DNA of 64,000 bases from Leptolyngbya sp. BL0902 (GCF_016403105.1 NZ_CP046155.1:1922001-1986000); one strand, 5' to 3'. Counted from the stretch's first letter, positions 18,901 through 26,893 are shown. Notes: generated by a model from the letters alone, not told the origin. Numbers and translations: made by a program.

Positions 18901-19103
18901 ACCCCCGTAAAAGTCAGCGGCTCAAAGTCTGGAACCGACTGGGCCACCTTTATCGACTTACCCTGGGCCGAGGGCTGCGACCACGCCCTGGGGCTATGGC
19001 CCAGCAGCAGCAGCGCCAGCAGCGCCAAACTCGCCAAACGGGTTGGCCTGCTTTTCTGAAATATCCAAAGCAGTCTGCGGATAGGCTGGGGCAGGGATTT
19101 CAT
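15999..19103 (-). CDS. Exported PPC-TPR-CHAT caspase-like protein (CHAT1)
   Basis: 1034 residues. Order: signal peptide (RLASLALLALLLLGHSPRAW), PPC-like domain at about 60-165 (HMFEAVAGQIVVIDLISDEF), six or seven kinesin-light-chain-type 42-residue TPRs at about 175-450 (GRYGEAEPLYQEALTI repeated, joined by LGDSHPDVAQSL), a helical linker, and a C-terminal CHAT domain from about 640. The catalytic pair is His855 (ILHIATHGFF) and Cys941 (VVLSACETGVG), both intact. AGAGGTTGCG precedes the ATG at 19103. The loop SPLPMGEGPGVRA near residue 785 is the translation of an interspersed DNA repeat. First gene of the operon with CHAT-CHASE2 and the DUF928-like gene; promoter-like motif at 19150-19182. 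Substrate unknown. Confidence 0.9.
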   Translation of the reverse strand: MKSLPQPIRRLLWIFQKSRPTRLASLALLALLLLGHSPRAWSQPSAQGKSIKVAQSVPDFEPLTFTGVLDENSETMSDGRFWTVHMFEAVAGQIVVIDLISDEFDTFLGLFDLNRELVGANHDGGEGTNARLVLSLPDTGTYQVSVLSFISGETGRYQLTIQPGTTADVERAEQRAEAVRINAQGVELYEAGRFDEAEPLFQESLRILGGLLGDSHPDVASSLNNLASTYQAQGRYGEAELLFQEALEISHEHLGNSHPDVAQSLDHLASLYHDQGRYGEAEPLYQEALTIRYEQLGDSHPDVAQSLNGLALLYFVQGRYEEAEPLYQESLTILREHFGPSHTDVASSLSNLAGLYQAQEQYDQAESLLEESLAIRREHWGGSHPDVALNLNNLATLYVEQGRYREAELFMQESLAIHREHLEDSHPHIATSLNNLVGLYHAQSRIEPALTYFRQGLAIEEANLNLNLAIGSDDRKRAYIATLSATTNHVTSLHLQNAATNPTAARLALTTILRRKGRVLDAVTDTQQLLRQNLSTDLAPLLDDYTAAQTQLATQLYAGLGNQDPEVYRNRIDNLRQEANRLENELSRRSAEFRVETEPVEIEAVQALIPADAALVELVQYRPFNPAASQSERWGTPRYAAYILHSTGNPKWVDLGEAEAIDTVARAFLAATRTSQNLTQARTTARALDDLVMAPIRPLLGEATHLLLSPDSQLNLIPFAALLDEQDRYLVETYTLTHLTTGRDLLRLQNPAPSQQPPVIFANPNYDTANPNATQLTAAASNSPLPMGEGPGVRATQRSTDITNLRFGPLPGTQREVEAIAPLLPSNAILLTETTATENALKAVQAPSILHIATHGFFLEDVEFVPPPATRGDRATGFLEPTGLVAPPTRPVNNENPLLRSGLALAGFNSRTSAGEDGVLTALEATTLNLRGTRLVVLSACETGVGDVANGEGVYGLRRAFVMAGAESQLMSLWKVDDLGTAELMQRYYQRLTDGEGRSEALRQVQLEFMQNPTYQHPYYWASFMFSGQWSPME
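16721..16760 (-). repeat. Interspersed palindromic repeat inside CHAT1
   Basis: The stretch contains CCCCTCTCCC/GGGGAGAGGGG arms and a CCCTCACCCCCGGCC flank. It matches, in inverted orientation, the repeat at 38299-38340, and its core resembles the hairpin at 44349-44369. It stays in frame and adds about 13 residues (SPLPMGEGPGVRA). Confidence 0.8.
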
Positions 19104-19149
19104 CGCAACCTCTGGGGGCTAGGGGGTCGATAACAGGGGCATTTCCTCC

Positions 19150-19182
19150 TTATATAGTCCTGGCCGAGCCGAGCTTATTCAG
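19150..19182 (-). promoter_or_regulatory. CHAT-block promoter-like motif, copy 2
   Basis: CTGAATAAG (19174-19182), 17-nt spacer with CAG, TATATAA (19150-19156). It predicts a leader of about 40 nt for the operon CHAT1, CHAT-CHASE2, DUF928-like. Confidence 0.65.
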
Positions 19183-19260
19183 TTTGGCCCAGACAATCTT
19201 TAGGATTTGGTGCTACCGACGCCGATAGGCTCAGCTTCCATGCTCTGCTATGGCGATTGC

Positions 19261-19563
19261 CTAGGCTGCGTTCGACTCAATCGGCTTTACGGTCAGGGTC
19301 AAACCCACTGACTTCAAAACCGCAATCAGATTGATCAGCGTTGGGTTGCCATGCTCAGACAACATCTTGTACAGGCTTTGGCGATTGAGGTCTGTAATTT
19401 CAGCCAAAATACCAACCCCGCCGTGGGCATCGGCCACATAGCGCAGCGCCATCAAAAACTCCGCAACATTGCCGCCCTCAATCGCCGCTGAGAGATAGTC
19501 CGCCGCTACCTCAACATCACACAGTTCTTCAACCAAAATATCGTCATAGCTTTCAGTCGGCAT
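19261..19563 (-). CDS. HigA-like addiction-module antidote, XRE-type
   Basis: 100 residues from ATG 19563. The sequence has the antidote-family pattern: VEVAADYLSAAIEGGNVAEF, then ALRYVADAHGG, then a helix-turn-helix (LAEITDLNRQSLYKMLSEHG) and NPTLINLIAVLKSVGL. The start overlaps the toxin stop by 11 nt. Antidotes of this group bind the toxin and repress the operon. The order is toxin first, as in higBA. The module sits between two CHAT sub-clusters and may stabilise the block. Confidence 0.88.
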   Translation of the reverse strand: MPTESYDDILVEELCDVEVAADYLSAAIEGGNVAEFLMALRYVADAHGGVGILAEITDLNRQSLYKMLSEHGNPTLINLIAVLKSVGLTLTVKPIESNAA

Positions 19564-19888
19564 GGCTTGTATACTCCTGCCAATAGTCGTGGGCATTCTG
19601 AATATCCTGCGGCTGAGAAGACTTGTCGCCGCCGCAAAGCAAAATCACGATCTCAGCCCCATCCAACCCAAAGTAAACCCGAAACCCTGGCCCAAAGCTG
19701 AGCCTTAATTCGTACACCCCCGCCCCCACACTACGACAATCGCCAAAGTTGCCTAGCCGCAGTCGATCAATCCGCTGCAAGATCCTGGCCTTATATCGTT
19801 TGTCCTTCAGACCCTTAATCCAAGTCTTGAAGGGGGTTTTGCCACCGGGTGTCACGTAGGATTTGACTAACCTGGGCTTGCTTTCCAT
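19553..19888 (-). CDS. HigB/RelE-superfamily addiction-module toxin
   Basis: 111 residues from ATG 19888. Family signatures: TPFKTWIKGLKDKRYKARIL, then RIDRLRLGNFGDCRSVGAGV, YELRLSFGPGFRVYFG and LLCGGDKSSQPQDI. The basic residues in RLSFGPGFRVYF and the GGDKSSQ loop are those expected for a ribosome-dependent mRNA interferase; activity is inferred from the family. It is the first gene of the two-gene operon, with nested inverted repeats just upstream of its ATG that could be the operator. Confidence 0.88.
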   Translation of the reverse strand: MESKPRLVKSYVTPGGKTPFKTWIKGLKDKRYKARILQRIDRLRLGNFGDCRSVGAGVYELRLSFGPGFRVYFGLDGAEIVILLCGGDKSSQPQDIQNAHDYWQEYTSHAD

Positions 19889-19891
19889 AGA

Positions 19892-19924
19892 TGAATTGTC
19901 GCATAAAAGCGACTGGGCAATTCA
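19892..19924. promoter_or_regulatory. Nested inverted repeats upstream of the toxin-antidote operon
   Basis: Outer arms TGAATTG (19892-19898) and CAATTCA (19918-19924); inner arms GTCGC (19898-19902) and GCGAC (19909-19913). They start 4 bases upstream of the toxin ATG, a suitable place for autorepression by the antidote. Operator function is inferred. Confidence 0.5.
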
Positions 19925-19966
19925 GAGATTCATGATTGGCCGCGCTGACCGTGCTACACCTAGCGA

Positions 19967-20677
19967 CTACTGCCCCAGCGCCAACGCTTCCAAATGGTGC
20001 TTCATGGCCAAATCCCCGTGGCCACAGAGGCGGCAGAGTTTCGCCATCTTTCGCCGCACCTTCACCTCAAACCAGCGGCCCTCAAACACCGCTGATTTAG
20101 ATTGGGCCATATCCAGCGCCCCTTCGTAGCAAGCCAGGGCATACCAGTATTGCGACTGAGCTTGGTACACCTGGCCGAGGTCAACCAGCACCAGCGCTTC
20201 GCCCACTTCATCACCTAGCCTATGGCGAATCGAGAGTGCCTGTTCAAGCTGTTTTACCGCCAGGGCATAGTGCCCCTCACAGAAGTTGGCCTGACCCAGC
20301 AGGTGCAGGGCGGCGGCATGGTGGGTTTGTACCTCGGTGGGGGGGTGGGGGGTGAGGCTGGCCTTGGTAAAGCTGTGTACTGCAAGATTGGCCCAGCGGC
20401 GGGCGGATGTGTAGTCATACCGTTGCAGCATTAGGGTCGCCAGTTGGCAACAGGTTTGCCCTAGGCCCAGCCAGTCTTGGGCGGCGCGAAAGGCGGGAAT
20501 TGCTTTTTGGTAGCAGGCCATCGCCTGGGGCCATCGCTCTAGTTGCAGGTAGAGCAGACCTTCGGTGCGGTGGGCTTGGGCAACCTGGCGGGATAGGGTG
20601 GTTTGGACATCGGCAAGTTTGGCTCCGATGAGGGCAACGGTGGCTACGGTGCAACGGAACGATAGCTGAACGTTCAT
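19967..20677 (-). CDS. TPR protein of the CHAT block
   Basis: 236 residues from ATG 20677. A second in-frame ATG at 20701 is rejected because it touches the -10-like element at 20704-20710. At least four TPR units are visible: QVAQAHRTEGLLYLQLERWP, QAMACYQKAIPAFRAAQD, LHLLGQANFCEGHYALAVKQ with LEQALSIRHRLGD, and GQVYQAQSQYWYALACYEGA. There is no convincing signal peptide, so it is probably cytoplasmic and could be a scaffold for a CHAT protein or for the sigma-like factor. It follows the DUF1822 gene by 170 nt but has its own promoter-like motif. Confidence 0.75.
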   Translation of the reverse strand: MNVQLSFRCTVATVALIGAKLADVQTTLSRQVAQAHRTEGLLYLQLERWPQAMACYQKAIPAFRAAQDWLGLGQTCCQLATLMLQRYDYTSARRWANLAVHSFTKASLTPHPPTEVQTHHAAALHLLGQANFCEGHYALAVKQLEQALSIRHRLGDEVGEALVLVDLGQVYQAQSQYWYALACYEGALDMAQSKSAVFEGRWFEVKVRRKMAKLCRLCGHGDLAMKHHLEALALGQ

Positions 20678-20703
20678 GGAACAACGGTTGAATGGGGGCA
20701 TCC

Positions 20704-20736
20704 TGATCTATGGCTGGCGATACAGAACCTATTCAC
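20704..20736 (-). promoter_or_regulatory. CHAT-block promoter-like motif, copy 3
   Basis: GTGAATAGG (20728-20736), 17-nt spacer with CAG, TAGATCA (20704-20710). It gives a leader of about 20 nt to ATG 20677 of the TPR gene. Confidence 0.55.
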
Positions 20737-20847
20737 GCTGACTTTTCCAAATTCCTGGCACGGCAACCCAAAACCCTCCAACCTTGGCCTAGCTCTGGGG
20801 GGGCATTGCTTCGCGAAGGTATCCTACGGGCTGGGCTAGGCGTGCGA

Positions 20848-22059
20848 CTAGATTTCTGGCTGAAAGGCAAAGGGGGGCCAGTTCAGGGTAGAGCCGTTGG
20901 GCATTTCAACGGTAACGGTAAACTGCTCATCCCAGGCGCCGATTACCTGACCGTAGACGTAGGTGAGGTCTGGGCCTGGGGTTTGGTTTACCAAAATGCC
21001 TTCGGCATCGCGCACCACGAGGCGGATACCGGGGGGGAGCTGCTCTCCGGGTACTGGCCCCAGGAAGAAAATAATCGACCATTCCGGCGGCGAAGACTCA
21101 AACATCGTCCAGGTGAGGGCGTAGAGGCGAAAGGGAAGCCCCACGCGCTGGAGGTCGGTGTAGGCTCCTCGCGCGGTTCTGGGAATGGAGACCCCTTGGG
21201 GGGCAAGCTGGCGCAAGACGGCCTCAAGCTGCTCGGCGGGGGTGCTGACGGACATCATGGCGTGGGCGGGGGCCAAGGGGGGCAGCAGGTTCCAGGCCAG
21301 CCCATCGGCCACGGTGTCGAGTTGGTCGCGCAACCAGCGGCCTGCGTTGATTAGGCGATCCATCGACTGAGCTAGATCGGGCCGTTGTCCTGTTGCAGAT
21401 AGGGCGGATGCCGGAGTCGCCTGGGTTGGGGCAGATTCGGGGCTGGATGCCGCCAGTTGGTCAGGATTCAGGCAGGTGAGGTAGAGCAGAATATCTTCGG
21501 GAGAACGGTCGAAGTAGGCCACGGGTACAACATAGGTGCCATCGGCTTGAAGGATGAGATCTCCCCGGCGTTGGTGGGCCAGCAGATGATCGCGTCGGAG
21601 TCCTGCCAGGATGGTGACTTGATCCGCTTCTTCGTGGACTTCCGCCAAGATATAGAGGTGGGCGAAGTGGGCGGCATCGTCTAGGCTGCTTTGGGGAATC
21701 GTCACTACGTCATCACTGAGGCTACCCTGGGCCACGATGGCCAGTCGAAAATCGTTGACCGTGTAGAGGGAATCCGGGGTAGGAAGACCGTTGGGGTCGT
21801 AATACAGCGGGAGATCATTGGCCCCAGATTCTAGCCAGGTTTGTAGCCCCTGCACCGCCATGGCCCGCAGCAAGGTTGGCCACTGCTGAGACTCGTCAGG
21901 ATGTTGCTGACAAGCCCGCACTGCCCAGTCCATCGCAGCGGGTGACAGGGCGACGGTGGTAGCGTGGCTGGGCTCAAACTCAAACTCGGTCGATTCTGTG
22001 GCGTGGCTCATAGGACGAAGGGCGATGAAGGGATGGGCAGCGAAAGAGGGCAACATCAT
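20848..22059 (-). CDS. DUF1822 family protein
   Basis: 403 residues from ATG 22059, which shares an ATGA overlap with the stop of the sigma-like gene, so translation is coupled; an internal start at 22011 (MSHATES) is also possible. The DUF1822 assignment rests on WLRDQLDTVADGLAWNLLPP, followed by the C-terminal GVSIPRTARGAYTDLQRVGL, LYALTWTMFE, EWSIIFFLGPVPGEQLPPGI and the TYVYGQVIGAWDEQFTVTVE region. The family is cyanobacterial and of unknown function. Strict coupling to the sigma-like gene suggests that the two proteins work together, perhaps as factor and regulator; that is inference. Confidence 0.8.
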   Translation of the reverse strand: MMLPSFAAHPFIALRPMSHATESTEFEFEPSHATTVALSPAAMDWAVRACQQHPDESQQWPTLLRAMAVQGLQTWLESGANDLPLYYDPNGLPTPDSLYTVNDFRLAIVAQGSLSDDVVTIPQSSLDDAAHFAHLYILAEVHEEADQVTILAGLRRDHLLAHQRRGDLILQADGTYVVPVAYFDRSPEDILLYLTCLNPDQLAASSPESAPTQATPASALSATGQRPDLAQSMDRLINAGRWLRDQLDTVADGLAWNLLPPLAPAHAMMSVSTPAEQLEAVLRQLAPQGVSIPRTARGAYTDLQRVGLPFRLYALTWTMFESSPPEWSIIFFLGPVPGEQLPPGIRLVVRDAEGILVNQTPGPDLTYVYGQVIGAWDEQFTVTVEMPNGSTLNWPPFAFQPEI

Positions 22060-23399
22060 GACTCGGCACCCGGCATAAAGGAATGAATGGTGATACAAAG
22101 CTGCTGAGAAAACAGGCTTTTGGCGGTGCGGCCCTTGGGCTGTTGGGCTTCGGCGGCGGCTTCGGCCAGGAGGCTATCTACCGTTTCGGCCAGCAGGGTT
22201 TCTAGGGTTTGGTCGATGGCCTGCAAGCGGTCGGCAGAGACATAGGCCACGGCCTGACGCCGGACGGTTTCGTAAATGTTGGGCAGCAGGCGATGGCGCA
22301 CCTCCGACCGCAGCCGTTTGAGGTTGAGCAAGCGATTGACCTGCACCTGGGAAGTGAGGCCGATGTCGGCGGCAAATTTGCCCATGGGTAGCCCCCGGCA
22401 GTGGAAGAGGTGCAGCCCTTGCACGTAGGCCCGATCCTGCGGTGGTTTGCGGCCTCGCAGCCGATCCACATTGGCCTGAATGACGGCGGCAATCGCCCCA
22501 TCCAGTTCCTTCACCAGAGCTTGGCGATAGGCTTGCAAAAACTCGTCTTGGTCGTCGCCTGGATCGGGGGGCTGGCTGGTTTGGGTGGTGGCCACCGTTT
22601 CCCAGTCGAGGCCGTCGCTGTGGTAGACCGGGGCAGGCCCACCCCGCACATGAACCCGATACTGCCGCAGTTGGGCCGCCAGTTGGCGCAGTTGAGCCAG
22701 CACGTCTTTGGGTGGCAGGTCGGGGTTGATGGCCCGTAGTTGCTCGGCGGTGGGCGTTTGGCAGCGGCCTCCTTTTCCACTCACACGCTGGGCGATCCGC
22801 GCCCGTTGGTAAACCTGGTGATAGCGCCCTAGCAGGGTGGTTGCCTGGGTCACTTCATACTCGCTGCACAGGTGATACTGCCGCAGAATGCGCTGGAGTT
22901 GGCCGGGTTGGGTGTCGTTCAAAATGGCCCAGTCGCTGGCGCGATAGAGTCCTTTTTCTAACAGCGCCTGGTTTAAGGCCGGATGATGGCTGGTGCGCCG
23001 ACTGGCCCAGGTGCTGAGGGCGGCTTTGGCGGGGTCGTAGGTGGCCAAAATTTCCAGGCTAAAGGGCGGAGAGGTCGCGTCTAGTCGCCCATCGTCATCC
23101 AGCACCAGGTAGAACAAATCGGTGGCGGCAAAGCCATAGTCTCGCCCAAACCGCTGGGCCAAACCCAAACACACCTGCTGAATCTGGTGACTAATAAAGC
23201 ACCGCAGGCTGAGCTGCGCTAGATCCGCCTCTGGGCCACCCGCCGCCCAGGTGAGAAAGATCATCTGCGACCAATCAGCTTCGGGGGCAGAGGCAATGGT
23301 GGCCTGGAACCAGGCTTGCACTTGGGGAAGCGCCTGCACCTGACACTGCCCTGAACTCGTCAGGCGCACCAGTTGCCAATAGCGGGAAGCGGTATCCAT
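22056..23399 (-). CDS. Divergent sigma-70-like factor
   Basis: 447 residues from ATG 23399. I assign it to the sigma-70 superfamily from two stretches: a region-2-like part (LEILATYDPAKAALSTWASR, then HHPALNQALLEKGLYRASDW and AILNDT), and a C-terminal helix-turn-helix-like part (LHLFHCRGLPMGKFAADIGL, then SQVQVNRLLNLKRLRSEVRH) resembling region 4. Similar proteins paired with DUF1822 occur in cyanobacteria as far as I recall. The long middle region and weak conservation make DNA binding uncertain. It is followed by DUF1822 with a 4-nt overlap, and preceded by the same promoter-like motif as the other genes of the block, as expected for autoregulation. Confidence 0.6.
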   Translation of the reverse strand: MDTASRYWQLVRLTSSGQCQVQALPQVQAWFQATIASAPEADWSQMIFLTWAAGGPEADLAQLSLRCFISHQIQQVCLGLAQRFGRDYGFAATDLFYLVLDDDGRLDATSPPFSLEILATYDPAKAALSTWASRRTSHHPALNQALLEKGLYRASDWAILNDTQPGQLQRILRQYHLCSEYEVTQATTLLGRYHQVYQRARIAQRVSGKGGRCQTPTAEQLRAINPDLPPKDVLAQLRQLAAQLRQYRVHVRGGPAPVYHSDGLDWETVATTQTSQPPDPGDDQDEFLQAYRQALVKELDGAIAAVIQANVDRLRGRKPPQDRAYVQGLHLFHCRGLPMGKFAADIGLTSQVQVNRLLNLKRLRSEVRHRLLPNIYETVRRQAVAYVSADRLQAIDQTLETLLAETVDSLLAEAAAEAQQPKGRTAKSLFSQQLCITIHSFMPGAES

Positions 23400-23464
23400 G
23401 GGTTGCTGAAACGTGTGGGCCAAGGGTAACAGTCAGGGTGGCAGGGTCATTCCCCCCGCCACTA

Positions 23465-23497
23465 TTAACTATTGCTGACCACCGAGAACTTATTCAT
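23465..23497 (-). promoter_or_regulatory. CHAT-block promoter-like motif, copy 4
   Basis: ATGAATAAG (23489-23497), 17-nt spacer with CAG, TAGTTAA (23465-23471), 65 nt before the ATG of the sigma-like gene. Confidence 0.55.
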
Positions 23498-23614
23498 GGA
23501 GTTTCAGGAATTTTGGCAAGGCTTGCCTGTCCGGGAATAGAGTCCGCTGGCTGAGCCAAGTCGTTTACGCAATGTCTTCCAACAGGAAACAGCCTGCGGG
23601 ATAGTGCGACACGA

Positions 23615-26600
23615 CTAGAGGCCATTGCCAATCAGAATGAATGGTGCCCAGTGGTAGGGGTGCTGGGAGCCCACTGCTGAGAGCGGTCTGCTATCAAGGG
23701 TCTCAACCGAGATAGAGGCTCGGGAAGCAGCGAGGCGGGTGGCGGTATCTTCGTTGTAGAGCAGGCTGAGCTGCGCCTGACGCAGGGCCTCAGCTTTGGT
23801 CAGTTCGCCTGTGGCTAGGAACTCGTAGAACCGCTGCATCATGACACTGGTGCTGTCGTCGTTCACCTTCCACAGAGAGGCGATCACGGTTTCGGCCCGC
23901 CCTGGAGCCAGAAAGTAGGAGCTAATGCCCGCAATTTCGGAGCCGTCCCCAGCGGGGCCACCCAACGCCGTCTGACAGGCGGAGAGCACCACCAGGTGTA
24001 GATCCTCCAGCAGGTGTTCCCGCGCTTCGATGTCTGCCACCTCCAGGCGACTGCCATCCCCCAGCAGAATATAGGAATCACGAGGTCGTCCGGGCACAAA
24101 GGCGGCGTGGGTGGCAATGTGCAGCACTCGGTGCCCCAGCAGATTAGTCTCCAGGGTATTGAGGGTAAAGTCTTGATCGAAAAAGACGCTGCCAGGGAAA
24201 ATGCCCTGGCCAGGGGCCGCCGCCCCCCGCACGATGCCCGTCAGCTCATCCTTGACCGCAGGTAGCGGGTCAAAGCCTGGAAACGCCTGGGTCAGCCCTA
24301 GTCCCAGCACCGGAGCCTCGTCCACGGCCCCCAGGCGGCTGGTGGTGTTGGTCACCGCCGGAGAAAGGACGGTGGAGAGGGTGTAGCGCTCCAGTAGATA
24401 GCGTTCCCCATCAAACAGCACCGCCATGGGGATGTAGCGGGTGACCCGGTCATTGACGAAAATCAGTTGTTCAATGTTGTTAGCCTCCAGGGGCGCTTCC
24501 AGGGGCCGCACCAACCAGTCGTAGAGCTGCTGGCTGGGGGCTTGCAGGTCGCTGAGGTTGCCCGCTCGGGTCAACTGTTCTCCCAACCGCTGCACGGCCC
24601 TGGATAGCTCGGCCTGGGAGACCGACACTTCCACCGTGCCCACAGCACCAGCGGTGGCCCACAGTAGCCACAGCTTGTCTTCGGTGACGAAGGGATAAAT
24701 CAAGACCGAGTTGGGGTTGGCGGCCAGCAAGGCACGGGCATCGCTGCCCAGGCGGCTGGGGTCTTGGAAAATATCGTCGTTCCGCCGATTCTGCCGTGCC
24801 TGGTCTTGGAAGGTGGCAACCCGGTCTTGATACTGGTGGTTAAGGGTGGTGAGCTGCTGGTTCAGGTCGTTGAGGTCGGGACAGTTGGTTCGACGACAGG
24901 CGGCCACCTCCTGGCCAAAGGCGATCAGGTCGCCGTGGGCTGCGACGATGGGTTGCTCGGTGTCGGTATAGGCCACGGCGGTGCCAGTCCAGGTGGCGCG
25001 GGTGTTGGTGAACTCACGCAGTTCTTCGAGCTGCAACAGGTCGAGCACCTGCTGGGCTTCGGGTATGCGTCCTTGGGAGAGGAGCAGGTTGGCTAGACGA
25101 CGATAAGACCCGGCAATGGTGTCGGTGAAGGACTGTTGCAGATTAGTGTCTAGGCCACGAATGTCGCTGCGAATGGATTCATGTACTGCAACGCTGGCTT
25201 TGAGGAAGACAATGGCTAAGTCGGGGTTGCTTTGCTCATCAAAGAGAACACCAAGGTTACTCAGGGCAAGCCCTTCCCCTGCTCGATCACCAATCTCGCG
25301 GAAAAGAGCTAGACCTTGTTCATAGAAAGCCATGGCTTGGCGATAGTCTCCCAAACCGTCGTAAGCACTACCCAAATTCCCTAGGGCACGTCCTTCCCCT
25401 GCCCGATTGCCAATCTCGCGGTCGATTGCCAAACTTTGTTCATGCAAGGCAATAGCTTGGCGATAGTCTCCCAAACCGTCGTAAGCACTACCCAAATTCC
25501 CTAGGGCACGTCCTTCCCCTGCCCGATCTCCAATCTTGCGGGAGATCGCCAAACTTTGCTCATAGAAAGCAATGGCTTGGCGATAGTCCCCCAGACTGCC
25601 GTAAGCAATACCCAAATTCCCTAGGGAACCTCCTTCCCCTGCTCGATCGCCAATCTCACGAGCGATCGTCAAATCTTGCTCATAGAAGGCAATGGCTTGG
25701 CGATAGTCTCCCAAGTTGCGGTAAGTATTGCCCAAACCACTCAGGGCACGTCCTTCCCCTGCCCGATCACCAATCTCGCGGGCGATCGTCAAACTTTGCT
25801 CATGGAAAGCAATGGCTTGGCGATAGTCTCCCAGGCTGTAGTAAGCATTGCCCAAATTCCCCAGGGCAGTTCCTTCACGCGCCCGTTGGCGAAGCCTCTC
25901 CTCTGGAGAATCGCCGAGCTCGCGGAAGATAGCCAGACTTTGTTCATGGAAAGCGATGGCTTGGCGATAGTCCCCAAAGTTGCGGTAAGTATTGCCCAAA
26001 TTCCCTAGAACACTGCCTTCCCCTGCCCGGTTGCCAATCTCGCGGGCGATTGCCAAACTTTGTTCATGGAAAGCAATGGCTTGGCGATAGTCTCCCAAAC
26101 TGCCGTAAGCAATACCCAAATTCCCTAGAACACTGCCTTCCCCTGCCCGGTTGCCAATCTCGCGGATGATCGCCAGACTTTGTTCATGGAAAGCAATGGC
26201 TTGGCGATAGTCTCCCAATCTTTCGTAAGCAAGGCCCAAATTCCCTAGAGCGTTCCCTTCTCCTTGGCGATCTTGGCTCTCTAGATAGAGAGCCAGCGCC
26301 TGTTCCCATGATCGCAGTGCCTCCCGAAACTGGCTAATGTTAAGTTGCTGCCCACCCTGTTGCAATAGCCGATTGGCCTCCACCTGCCGCAAATGCTGCA
26401 AAGCCGCCCCACTCAGCAAAGGCACAGCTTGCTCAGGAGCACTCTCCACAACCGTCAGCCGATAGCGCCCGCGAGAGGTGGCCTCTAGCCCGTTGGCCCA
26501 AACTTGGTAGGTGCCATTGGCAGGCAGCGTCAGCGTGATGAATGAGTGGTAGTTGCCTGCCTCGGTGTCGATATCATCATTCCTAGCTAGCTCGTTGCCC

Positions 26601-26893
26601 TTGCTATCTCTCAGCAGCAAAAACGTGTCGAATTCAAGGCTTTCCAGAGTGATGGCGACTATTTGGCCCGCCCGTCCCTCAAAGGTGTGGGCGTCGTACA
26701 GGCTGCCATCGTTGAGGATGCTATCACCGTCCTCAAGCACCCCCTCTACCTGAAGAAGAATTTCAGAATCAGCCTGGGCCATCGCGGCGGGTATCAGATC
26801 CCAGGGTTCTTTGAAGGACCCTGGGATCTCGGCAAAGGGCACCATAACCGCCGTTGCTGCGACCAAACCCAACCACTTTGCTGCATATCTCAT
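23615..26893 (-). CDS. Exported PPC-TPR-CHAT caspase-like protein (CHAT2)
   Basis: 1092 residues. Order: leader with cleavage signal (MRYAAKWLGLVAATAVMVPF, then PAAMAQA), PPC-like domain at about 45-150 (LYDAHTFEGRAGQIVAITLE), a helical spacer, then eight almost identical 40-residue TPRs at about 210-545 (GDYRQAIAFHEQSLAIAREI), a ninth divergent one, a helical linker and the C-terminal CHAT domain. His929 (LHIATHAAFV) and Cys973 (VVLSACQTALGG) form the intact dyad. The third TPR carries an 8-residue insertion coded by a palindromic element. The leader, 5' UTR and linker match CHAT4, so the two are paralogues. GGAG lies 8 nt before the ATG. Confidence 0.9.
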   Translation of the reverse strand: MRYAAKWLGLVAATAVMVPFAEIPGSFKEPWDLIPAAMAQADSEILLQVEGVLEDGDSILNDGSLYDAHTFEGRAGQIVAITLESLEFDTFLLLRDSKGNELARNDDIDTEAGNYHSFITLTLPANGTYQVWANGLEATSRGRYRLTVVESAPEQAVPLLSGAALQHLRQVEANRLLQQGGQQLNISQFREALRSWEQALALYLESQDRQGEGNALGNLGLAYERLGDYRQAIAFHEQSLAIIREIGNRAGEGSVLGNLGIAYGSLGDYRQAIAFHEQSLAIAREIGNRAGEGSVLGNLGNTYRNFGDYRQAIAFHEQSLAIFRELGDSPEERLRQRAREGTALGNLGNAYYSLGDYRQAIAFHEQSLTIAREIGDRAGEGRALSGLGNTYRNLGDYRQAIAFYEQDLTIAREIGDRAGEGGSLGNLGIAYGSLGDYRQAIAFYEQSLAISRKIGDRAGEGRALGNLGSAYDGLGDYRQAIALHEQSLAIDREIGNRAGEGRALGNLGSAYDGLGDYRQAMAFYEQGLALFREIGDRAGEGLALSNLGVLFDEQSNPDLAIVFLKASVAVHESIRSDIRGLDTNLQQSFTDTIAGSYRRLANLLLSQGRIPEAQQVLDLLQLEELREFTNTRATWTGTAVAYTDTEQPIVAAHGDLIAFGQEVAACRRTNCPDLNDLNQQLTTLNHQYQDRVATFQDQARQNRRNDDIFQDPSRLGSDARALLAANPNSVLIYPFVTEDKLWLLWATAGAVGTVEVSVSQAELSRAVQRLGEQLTRAGNLSDLQAPSQQLYDWLVRPLEAPLEANNIEQLIFVNDRVTRYIPMAVLFDGERYLLERYTLSTVLSPAVTNTTSRLGAVDEAPVLGLGLTQAFPGFDPLPAVKDELTGIVRGAAAPGQGIFPGSVFFDQDFTLNTLETNLLGHRVLHIATHAAFVPGRPRDSYILLGDGSRLEVADIEAREHLLEDLHLVVLSACQTALGGPAGDGSEIAGISSYFLAPGRAETVIASLWKVNDDSTSVMMQRFYEFLATGELTKAEALRQAQLSLLYNEDTATRLAASRASISVETLDSRPLSAVGSQHPYHWAPFILIGNGL
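25270..26290 (-). repeat. 120-bp tandem TPR-coding repeats in CHAT2
   Basis: About eight copies of a 120-bp unit, each containing TGGCGATAGTC on the plus strand. Two neighbouring units near 25330-25570 are almost identical, including silent positions, which points to recent duplication or gene conversion. Confidence 0.85.
25885..25915. repeat. Small palindromic insertion within a TPR unit
   Basis: TTGGCGAAGCCTCTCC followed by TCT and GGAGAATCGCC can fold on itself. Relative to the other 120-bp units it adds 24 bases, that is eight codons, and keeps the frame. It looks like a short dispersed palindrome of the kind common in cyanobacteria. Confidence 0.55.

Noticed and set aside
25250..26300. 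Possible CRISPR array from regularly spaced repeats
   Set aside because: The 120-bp units are contiguous coding TPRs with an open frame, not short repeats with unique spacers.
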